Assembly (NCBI GenBank): GCA_947306025.1
Contig: CAMZFJ010000130.1
Location: 1-6,029 of the forward strand
Length of the DNA stretch: 6,029 bases
Direction of reading: 5' to 3'
Origin: an uncultured Fibrobacter sp.
Lineage (GTDB): Bacteria; Fibrobacterota; Fibrobacteria; Fibrobacterales; Fibrobacteraceae
Positions 1 to 5,021 of the stretch are shown here, in pieces; position 1 is the stretch's first letter, and each line of letters opens with the position of its first letter. A program made the translations under genes and the position numbers. The notes under the pieces were generated by a model. That model did no database searches, had not been told where the DNA came from, and saw only the letters and a list, made by a program, of their open reading frames with translations.

Positions 1-1224
1 GAAAACGAGCAGCGCAAAAAGGAACAGCTCGAAAAGGTTATTGAGCGTTTTCGCTACAAGGCGGCAAAGGCTGCGATGGTGCAGTCGAAGATCAAGGCTG
101 CTGCAAAGCTTGCAACGGGCGAGCGCCTTTCGCACGAACGCAACTTGGATTTCAACTTCAAGAATGCGGAATTCCCGGGCAAGCGCATGTTGCAGATTCA
201 CGGGCTCCATTTTGCGTACAAGAACGAAGATGGTTACGGCCCGGAACTGATTACCGATTTGGAAATGGAAGTGTTCAAGGGCGACCGCATTGCAATTATC
301 GGCCCGAATGGTCGCGGTAAAACGACGCTCTTGAACTTGATTGCCAAGGAATTTGAACCGACTCAAGGTACGATCAATTACAACCCGAACCTCAAGATAA
401 ATTACTTCGGACAGACGAACATCAACCGCCTGAATCTTGAAAATACGGTCGAAGAAGAAATTGCATCGGCAATTGCGGATGTGTCGCAGAAAAGCCGCGC
501 CCGTAGCCTTGCTGGGCTTATGATGTTCAGCGGCGATAACGCGGTGAAGAAGGTCAAGGTGCTTTCGGGTGGTGAACGCAGCCGCGTGCTTTTGGGCAAG
601 ATTTTGGCGAACGAAAGCAATATGCTTTTGCTGGACGAACCGACGAACCACCTCGACATGGAAAGCATCGAGAGCTTGATTGATGCGCTTGAAGATTACG
701 ATGGCACAGCACTTGTCGTGACGCATGACGAAGAACTTTTGCATGCTTTTGCAAATCGCCTGATTGTGTTTGATGGCGGCAAGTGCCGCGTGTTCGAAGG
801 CTCTTATGCAGACTTCCTTGAAAAGGTGGGTTGGGCATCGGAAAAGAAGCCGGGTGGCGCGAATTCTGCAAACATCAAGGTTTCGAATATCGACGTCACG
901 AACGACAAACCGGTCAGCTCGACGCCGCGTTCCAAGGAAGATCGCAGGGCCCGTGCCGACTACATCGCCGAACGCAGCAAGGTCATCAAGCCGCTTGAAA
1001 AAGAAACCGCTCGCCTCGAAGCCGAAATCGCGAAGGCCGAAGCGATTGGCGGCGAACTTGAAGCCAAACTTGTGGCCGCCTCGGAATCTGGTGATGGCAA
1101 CGCCATTACCGCCATTGCAAAAGAAATGGACGACAACAAGAAGCTGACCGAAGAACTTTACGCCGCTTGGGAAAAGGCAAGTGCCGAACTCGAAGCCGCA
1201 AAAGACAAGTACAAGTTGGACTAA
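1..1224 (+). CDS. ABC-F family ATP-binding protein, C-terminal part (5' end outside window)
   Basis: The frame is open from base 1 to the TAA at 1222-1224, giving 407 residues without the true start. The first ~60 codons are the charged inter-domain linker typical of ABC-F proteins. The second ABC domain begins near codon 63 (MLQIHGLHFAY). Walker A is GPNGRGKTT (codons 101-109), the signature LSGGERSR (188-195), Walker B MLLLDEPTNHLD (208-219) and the H-loop THDE (241-244). No membrane segment is present, so this is a soluble protein. ABC-F proteins act on the ribosome, in translation quality control or antibiotic protection, rather than in transport. The DMESIESL stretch after Walker B recalls YbiT. 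The last ~95 residues, from about codon 311, form a charged helical hairpin like the C-terminal domain of Uup or YheS. The subfamily is unsettled because the first ABC domain is missing. A terminator follows 45 nt after the stop, so this is the last gene of its transcript. Confidence 0.95.
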   Translation, partial: ENEQRKKEQLEKVIERFRYKAAKAAMVQSKIKAAAKLATGERLSHERNLDFNFKNAEFPGKRMLQIHGLHFAYKNEDGYGPELITDLEMEVFKGDRIAIIGPNGRGKTTLLNLIAKEFEPTQGTINYNPNLKINYFGQTNINRLNLENTVEEEIASAIADVSQKSRARSLAGLMMFSGDNAVKKVKVLSGGERSRVLLGKILANESNMLLLDEPTNHLDMESIESLIDALEDYDGTALVVTHDEELLHAFANRLIVFDGGKCRVFEGSYADFLEKVGWASEKKPGGANSANIKVSNIDVTNDKPVSSTPRSKEDRRARADYIAERSKVIKPLEKETARLEAEIAKAEAIGGELEAKLVAASESGDGNAITAIAKEMDDNKKLTEELYAAWEKASAELEAAKDKYKLD

Positions 1225-1269
1225 ACAGAGTATTTGTTTCTATTGACACTCTAGCTTTTGCGTTTGTCG

Positions 1270-1301
1270 CCCCGTGCACTATCACGGGGTCTTTTTTTCT
1301 T
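1270..1301 (+). terminator. rho-independent terminator of the ABC-F gene
   Basis: A perfect 7-bp GC-rich stem (CCCCGTG at 1270-1276 with CACGGGG at 1283-1289) and a 6-nt loop are followed directly by a T-rich run (CTTTTTTTCTT, 1291-1301). It lies 45 nt after the ABC-F stop codon and 120 nt before the next start, so it should separate the two transcripts. Confidence 0.93.
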
Positions 1302-1337
1302 ATAGCAATTTTTTACAAAGTTTTTCAAGACAAACGG

Positions 1338-1362
1338 GTTAATAAAGCGTGTTAATATAGCG
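1338..1362 (+). repeat. imperfect direct repeat upstream of the Rpn gene
   Basis: GTTAATAAAGCG (1338-1349) and GTTAATATAGCG (1351-1362) match at 11 of 12 positions and start 13 nt apart. They lie in the intergenic region between the terminator and the Rpn promoter. Spacing slightly above one helical turn would suit a tandem-binding regulator. The second copy also contains a -10-like TAATAT (1353-1358), but no convincing -35 stands 16-18 nt upstream of it. The function is unknown and chance is possible in AT-rich DNA. Confidence 0.4.
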
Positions 1363-1382
1363 GGTAGAGAAATTTCTTTTAC

Positions 1383-1411
1383 TTGCTTTACGGGAGCGTT
1401 CCCGATAGAAT
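1383..1411 (+). promoter_or_regulatory. candidate sigma70-type promoter for the Rpn gene
   Basis: TTGCTT (1383-1388) and TAGAAT (1406-1411) are separated by exactly 17 nt. The -10 matches the consensus at five of six positions and the -35 keeps the TTG. Transcription would begin around 1417-1420, directly at the ATG at 1421. That would fit the lack of a Shine-Dalgarno sequence before this gene and would imply a leaderless or nearly leaderless mRNA. Inferred from sequence only. Confidence 0.45.
1391..1404. promoter_or_regulatory. inverted repeat inside the promoter spacer, possible operator
   Basis: CGGGA (1391-1395) and TCCCG (1400-1404) are perfect inverted arms around a 4-nt centre. The repeat falls wholly between the proposed -35 and -10 boxes, a position where a bound repressor would block RNA polymerase. 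It could instead be a minor hairpin. The arms are only 5 bp, so confidence is modest. Confidence 0.35.
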
Positions 1412-1420
1412 GACATGTGA

Positions 1421-2380
1421 ATGAATAAAAAATTGAGAAGTTCGAAAAAGCAAACACGTCGCAAGCACGACCCGTTCTTTCGATATATCTATGCCGTTCC
1501 CGAAAATACGCGGACACTCCTCCGGCTTGCAGAATACAAGAATTTGAAACTTCGTCGCATGCTATCGTCTGTTGACTTGCAGAGTCTTGAACTCATTCCT
1601 GGCAGTTTCAGCAATGTCAAAGAGTGGGGCCAGTCTGACCTTGCGTTCAAGGCTAGGTTTAGGGATGGTTCCGAATTTTTTGTAGGCATCCTGCTGGAAC
1701 ACAAGTCCTACCGCAAAAGTGATGTGCTTTCGCAGATTTACAAGTACACGTTCGAGGTCATGGTGAACAAGAATGCGACTGATTTTCGCTGGCTCCAGAC
1801 GAAGGCAATTATTATTTACAATGGCCAGAGCGCTTGGGACCCGATGGCGGAATTCCGTGAAAAACACAGGGATTGGGCCAATGGTCAGGATCTTCCCTTT
1901 GAATGTGTCCTTGTGAATCTTGCCGATATACCCGACAAGTTGTGCCTTGCAGAGTCGAACATTGAGGCTGCTGTCGGCATTTTGGTGATGAAGCACGCCT
2001 TCGACGAGGATGGGCTGAAGAGAATTGTAGATAAGTTTAGTATGTTGCTCTCGAAAATGGAGAACGGGGCGAGGGCTACCTTGGTAGATAAAATTAACCT
2101 ATATTTAGGAGAGTACATCGACGAAGATGGCGTTGAGGAATTGCGTATGCAAATGAGTATCGGACAGGTTTTGGGAATCAAGACGGCGGGCGACCGCCGC
2201 CGTGCTGCGGAACGTGCCGGCCTTCGTCGTGGAATGAAACGGGGAATGGAAAAAGGTATGGAAAAAGGTGCCGAGCAGGAACGTAAGAAATTTGCTGCCC
2301 GCGACAAGAAAATTGCCGAATATCTCCGTTCGATAGGTGTTTCAGCCGAAGGTATTTCGACAGCGCTTGCTATTAAGTAG
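1421..2380 (+). CDS. Rpn family recombination-promoting nuclease (PD-(D/E)XK, 'transposase_31')
   Basis: This is a 319-residue protein of the Rpn family, often annotated as 'PD-(D/E)XK nuclease family transposase'. E. coli Rpn members are DNA endonucleases that promote RecA-independent recombination and have been reported as toxic antiphage proteins. The N-terminus has the family's HDPFFRYIY entry motif (H16, D17). The nuclease core is D73 (QSDLAF) followed by the E93-H94-K95 catalytic triplet in LLEHKS, where many homologues have EHQS. IYKYTFEVM follows at 106-114, as expected. Residues 267-286 form a tetrapeptide repeat rich in Gly, Lys and Arg, and 288-319 a short helical tail (YLRSIGVSAEGISTAL) like the C-terminal segment of other Rpn proteins. 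The start is fixed by an in-frame TGA at 1418-1420, immediately before the ATG. No Shine-Dalgarno is visible. No terminal inverted repeats flank the gene, so there is no sign of an insertion sequence. Both catalytic residues are present, so it is probably active. Confidence 0.92.
   Translation: MNKKLRSSKKQTRRKHDPFFRYIYAVPENTRTLLRLAEYKNLKLRRMLSSVDLQSLELIPGSFSNVKEWGQSDLAFKARFRDGSEFFVGILLEHKSYRKSDVLSQIYKYTFEVMVNKNATDFRWLQTKAIIIYNGQSAWDPMAEFREKHRDWANGQDLPFECVLVNLADIPDKLCLAESNIEAAVGILVMKHAFDEDGLKRIVDKFSMLLSKMENGARATLVDKINLYLGEYIDEDGVEELRMQMSIGQVLGIKTAGDRRRAAERAGLRRGMKRGMEKGMEKGAEQERKKFAARDKKIAEYLRSIGVSAEGISTALAIK
2147..2380 (+). CDS. candidate intragenic small protein (RpnS-like antitoxin) within the Rpn gene
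   Basis: An ATG at 2147 (M243 of the Rpn frame) is preceded by GAGG (2135-2138) with 8 nt between, a good ribosome-binding arrangement. The full-length start at 1421 has none. Initiation here would make a 77-residue basic protein holding only the C-terminal region: the tetrapeptide repeat and the helical tail. In E. coli, rpn genes are known to encode such C-terminal proteins from internal starts, and these block the toxicity of the full-length nuclease. A second in-frame ATG lies at 2153 (M245). This is inference by analogy; internal GAGG-ATG pairs also arise by chance. Confidence 0.35.
   Translation: MQMSIGQVLGIKTAGDRRRAAERAGLRRGMKRGMEKGMEKGAEQERKKFAARDKKIAEYLRSIGVSAEGISTALAIK
2219..2278 (+). 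repeat. tandem 12-nt coding repeat in the Rpn C-terminal region
   Basis: Five successive 12-nt units encode tetrapeptides of the form G-hydrophobic-x-(K/R), ending in a diverged unit: GLRR, GMKR, GMEK, GMEK, GAEQ. The third and fourth units (2243-2266) differ at only one base. Such repeats are characteristic of Rpn proteins. Because each unit is 12 nt, gain or loss by slippage would change the length without breaking the frame. Confidence 0.75.
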
Positions 2381-2386
2381 CTAGCC

Positions 2387-3337
2387 CTATTCCACTCTTT
2401 TGCGCTTGGCGAGTGTCATCCCGTTTGAACGGTAATATTGAATGTCCGTGAGCACTTGCCCCACCCAGTAATGCTTTTGCGGGTCCTTGCGCCAGTTTTC
2501 GAATCTGTTGCGGTGTTCTGTTTCTGGATAGAATTGCGCAATGGCATCGGCGAGTGTTGGCGATGTGACGAGAGCTTTTTTGAGGCGATGGGCGCCTATG
2601 TCGATTTGTTCGAGACCGACACCGGAATCTAGCGCGAGCAATCCAGATGTATTGTTTTTGCCTTGATAGTTCATCTGGAATCCCGATGTGTGGTGGATGA
2701 TGGACATGAGAACGGCGGGGTCCGTGCGTTCGCGCAGGCAGGCTTCAAGCACGGGGAGGTTGCAAAGGTGCTCGTTGTCCCAAGGCTTCCCGAGGTAGGT
2801 GATTTTTAGCGTGTGCGTAGTGCTGTCGGAGATGATGACAGATTCGTAACGGATGCCGAGATCTCGTTGTAGCGCCTTTATCAAGCGGATGCCCCTGCTC
2901 GTGAATTTCTTGTAGCCAATCATCTTTATCTGTAATGTGTCCTTGATAGATTCTAGGATTGGCGTTGTGGGGCGCGTGACGATGAAGTTGTAGTTGTTGA
3001 TAACTGTGGGGAGGATGTAGGCGAGTTCTGGCGCAGCGCTGTCGAGGTCGCAGTTCATGTCGATGATGAGTTCGCCAAGGTCGCAGAGTTTTTGAATGGC
3101 GGACGTGGTGTACTTTTGGTATTCCTGTTTTTCGTCAATGGTGGGGCGCGGCTCTTCTTCGGGGTGCGTGGCGTACGCTGTTGCGATTGCGGCAATCCCA
3201 AGAATCCAAGCGATGAGGATGAGCTTGACCTTGATACTTCTCCACAGAATACGAATAACTGCACGACCTTTTTTGGTCATGCAGATACATATTAGCCAAA
3301 GGATGGCTAGCCCTATCCAAAGGAAAACCAAGTTCAC
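2387..3337 (-). CDS. membrane-anchored SLT-like protein with a substituted catalytic glutamate
   Basis: A 316-residue protein with two hydrophobic segments (about 4-20 and 39-56). The loop between them (K22, K23, R25, R29, R33, K36, K38) is strongly positive and so cytoplasmic, which puts residues 57-316 in the periplasm. The C-terminal part reads like a soluble lytic transglycosylase domain. DPAVLMSIIHHTSGF (206-220) matches the helix that normally carries the catalytic Glu-Ser. SGLLAL (231-236) matches the GLMQL motif, IDIGAHRLKKAL (246-257) the 'nI..G..yL..L' helix, and AIAQFY (265-270) the 'AxAAYN' helix. The catalytic Glu position is T217, so muramidase activity is unlikely. Residues 60-200 are not recognised. 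The start is a GTG without a Shine-Dalgarno. The frame stays open 18 codons upstream, back to the stop of the previous gene, but offers no ATG, GTG or TTG there. It lies 54 nt downstream of the RavA-like gene, probably in one operon, and converges on the Rpn gene. The SLT assignment is by eye and moderately sure. Confidence 0.72.
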   Translation of the reverse strand: MNLVFLWIGLAILWLICICMTKKGRAVIRILWRSIKVKLILIAWILGIAAIATAYATHPEEEPRPTIDEKQEYQKYTTSAIQKLCDLGELIIDMNCDLDSAAPELAYILPTVINNYNFIVTRPTTPILESIKDTLQIKMIGYKKFTSRGIRLIKALQRDLGIRYESVIISDSTTHTLKITYLGKPWDNEHLCNLPVLEACLRERTDPAVLMSIIHHTSGFQMNYQGKNNTSGLLALDSGVGLEQIDIGAHRLKKALVTSPTLADAIAQFYPETEHRNRFENWRKDPQKHYWVGQVLTDIQYYRSNGMTLAKRKRVE

Positions 3338-3341
3338 GTGA

Positions 3342-3361
3342 CCAATATAGGCAAATATTGG
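3342..3361 (-). promoter_or_regulatory. hairpin just upstream of the SLT-like gene start
   Basis: CCAATAT and ATATTGG form a perfect 7-bp stem with a 6-nt loop, ending 4 nt before the GTG at 3337. It occupies the place where a ribosome-binding site would be, and none is visible. It could limit or couple translation of the SLT-like gene to the upstream gene, or act as a protein-binding palindrome. There is no T-run after it, so it is not a terminator. The role is inferred. Confidence 0.35.
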
Positions 3362-3391
3362 GGCGCACGCAATTTTCCTTACAGTATTGTA

Positions 3392-4942
3392 TTACTTTTC
3401 GCCACTTGTTTGAGGTTGTTCTGGCGCCGATGGGAATTTGAGGTGTGACTTGCCGGCCAGATTGGGAGCTTTGAGCATGCTGTTCGAGAACGAGGTTATG
3501 GTTTCACCAGCTTTTTTGATAGTCTTGATGATGTTTGCTGTGTTGTCGAACTGGGCCTTGATATCGTCCTGAACGGCATTGAACATTTGTGTGAAACAGA
3601 ACAAGTCGTCCTTAGATTCGTTGAAGAGCTTGTATGTGTTGCGGAGGGCGACTAGATTAGCTGTTTCGCGCTCCATGGATTCCTTGATTTCGGTGTTCAG
3701 CGTATCGCGGAGGATTTTCTTTTCTTCGATAATTTCGGGGGCGTTTTCTCTCAAGATGTATGTCGGGAGTGTACCGAATTCTTCGAACTTTGTAGATGAA
3801 CTACTATTGGTCTGGAAGACTGAACCGCGGAGGCCGCTTGAACGGACTTGCGGGTCAATAGAAATGGTGCAGTTCGATGTGCCGTGGTAGTTGCAGAGAA
3901 CGCGCTTTTCGACTTGATGGAGCTCGTTATAGGGATTGAAATCGATTTCGGTTTCGATGTATTTGAGCGGTACGTAAAGCGGTACGGTTTCGCCTGCAAT
4001 TGTGATGCGGTATGCGAGGCACTTTTCTCCGTTAAACGGTTTGGTCTCGTAAAGGTTGTTCGAACTGTGGACGAGGTGGTTCACGCGCATGAGCAGGTCG
4101 TCTGCATTGTAGGGCTCTTCGAGAAGGCTTGGCGTTTTCTTGTACAGTTGCGCCTTGAGGATCTCGCGGTAACTTTCGGAAATAGCCGAGTTCGATGCGC
4201 TGCGTCCCCAGATGGAGGTCCCCAAGAAGAATGTATCGATGAGCTTTGTTTCGTTACGGTCGTTGAGGAAGGCGATGGCCTTGATCATGTTCGAAAGGGC
4301 GATCCACCTGCGGATGGAAACGTAGACTCCGTTGCGCGTGCATGATTCAGCGACTTTGCCGATAACGGCAAGCGTGTTCGGGGAGAGCGTGACTTTGTGG
4401 ATTTCCTGGATCCATTCTGCCTGTTCTTCGGCGCTGATGGCGAGGTTGTCCGGGATAGCGACATCGCTTTCATGCCCTTGAATTTGGAGTAACGTGCAAA
4501 GGGCGTCGGACGAAATGGTTTCAGGGAGCATGATGGTGAGCGTGACCTGGTCTGTCACTTCGGATCTGCTCAATGCGGATTCTGGCTTTTGGTTGCCCGA
4601 AATGATAATCGATTTTTTCCCGTGATCGTGAATCGCGATCTGGAGATTGCTTTTGATCTGTTCGTCGCTTGGCGTGAAATTGTCAAAAATAATCTGATTG
4701 AAATCGTTCGTGTTGTCCGGGAGCTGCTTTTGCTGTTTGCCGAGTCTTAAAACTTTTGCATCCTTGAAAGCGTTTGAAATTCTGCGGATAATGAGGGATG
4801 TGCCGCAGCCAGGACGGCCGTACAAGTAAAAAGGTTCTTGAATGAGCGTGGTGAGGAAGCCCAACTGCACATGGTATTCTCTTTCGGGAATATTCTTTGT
4901 AATTATCTGAAGAAGTTCGGCAAAACGTTGACGCAGGTTCAT
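3392..4942 (-). CDS. RavA/MoxR-like AAA+ protein with degenerate ATPase motifs (probable pseudo-ATPase)
   Basis: A 516-residue cytoplasmic protein, near the length of E. coli RavA (about 498). The N-terminus follows RavA: PEREYHVQLGFLTTLIQEPFYLYGRPG (19-45), then an AAA+ core. The catalytic motifs are altered. Walker A is GRPGCGTS (42-49), with T48 for the essential lysine. Walker B is IIFDN (84-88), with N88 for the glutamate. The arginine-finger region reads VTDQ (129-132), where RavA has YDR. About 30 residues between Walker A and B are missing. The sensor-1 asparagine N117 (SGN) and the sensor-2 region VYVSIRRW (206-213) are kept, as is the following TFFLGTSIW helix (237-245). Residues 300-395 look beta-rich, where RavA has its LARA domain, and 403-490 are a long charged helical region. 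RavA normally pairs with the VWA protein ViaA, but here the next gene is the SLT-like one. The frame is intact and has a strong ribosome-binding site, so it is not a decayed gene. Loss of ATP hydrolysis is inferred from the motifs. Confidence 0.78.
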   Translation of the reverse strand: MNLRQRFAELLQIITKNIPEREYHVQLGFLTTLIQEPFYLYGRPGCGTSLIIRRISNAFKDAKVLRLGKQQKQLPDNTNDFNQIIFDNFTPSDEQIKSNLQIAIHDHGKKSIIISGNQKPESALSRSEVTDQVTLTIMLPETISSDALCTLLQIQGHESDVAIPDNLAISAEEQAEWIQEIHKVTLSPNTLAVIGKVAESCTRNGVYVSIRRWIALSNMIKAIAFLNDRNETKLIDTFFLGTSIWGRSASNSAISESYREILKAQLYKKTPSLLEEPYNADDLLMRVNHLVHSSNNLYETKPFNGEKCLAYRITIAGETVPLYVPLKYIETEIDFNPYNELHQVEKRVLCNYHGTSNCTISIDPQVRSSGLRGSVFQTNSSSSTKFEEFGTLPTYILRENAPEIIEEKKILRDTLNTEIKESMERETANLVALRNTYKLFNESKDDLFCFTQMFNAVQDDIKAQFDNTANIIKTIKKAGETITSFSNSMLKAPNLAGKSHLKFPSAPEQPQTSGEK

Positions 4943-4948
4943 GTTAAC

Positions 4949-4955
4949 TCTCCCT
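4949..4955 (-). promoter_or_regulatory. ribosome-binding site of the RavA-like gene
   Basis: AGGGAGA on the minus strand lies 6 nt before the ATG at 4940-4942 and fixes the start of the gene. It is the clearest Shine-Dalgarno sequence in the window and argues that the RavA-like gene is translated well. Confidence 0.8.
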
Positions 4956-4969
4956 AGTTCATATTTTTA

Positions 4970-4998
4970 AAAATACAATAAAAAAGGTGAAGTGTTAA
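4970..4998 (-). promoter_or_regulatory. candidate promoter for the RavA-like / SLT-like pair
   Basis: On the minus strand TTAACA (4993-4998) and TATTTT (4970-4975) are separated by 17 nt, within the 79-nt AT-rich gap between lpxK and the RavA-like gene. The -35 matches the consensus at five of six positions and the -10 at four. No terminator is seen after lpxK, so read-through from lpxK is also possible. The pair may thus have its own promoter as well as being the tail of the lpxK transcript. Confidence 0.45.
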
Positions 4999-5021
4999 AT
5001 AAAATTTTCTTTTAGTGATGC

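Noticed and set aside
1243..1248. A perfect -35-like TTGACA downstream of the ABC-F gene
   Set aside because: The bases 16-18 nt further on (around 1266) give no -10 box, and the terminator lies immediately downstream.
1410..1424. A 4-codon ORF overlapping the Rpn start
   Set aside because: It is too short, lacks a ribosome-binding site, and lies at or before the predicted transcript start.
1421..2380. The Rpn gene as part of an insertion sequence
   Set aside because: Despite the common label 'transposase', no terminal inverted repeats or target-site duplications are seen around it. Rpn proteins are nucleases that are not usually bounded by such ends.
2378..2390. A shared terminator between the converging Rpn and SLT-like genes
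   Set aside because: Only a short TAGCTA palindrome is present, with no stem and T-run on either strand.
2380..3316. Shared 11-mer GCTAGCCCTAT at 2380-2390 and 3306-3316
   Set aside because: A match of this length is expected a few times by chance in 6 kb, and the copies lie in unrelated contexts.
3135..3368. A 77-codon minus-strand frame starting with a GTG that has a good AAGGA upstream
   Set aside because: It overlaps the SLT-like gene out of frame, and its translation is low-complexity (runs of Ser/Tyr, Arg and His) with no fold signal. The neighbouring frame carries membrane helices and SLT motifs. Kept only as a comment on the odd start of that gene.
3848..4345. A 165-codon open frame on the + strand within the RavA-like gene
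   Set aside because: It is antisense to a gene with recognisable family motifs and a strong ribosome-binding site, and its own protein shows no recognisable motif. It is a reading-frame shadow.
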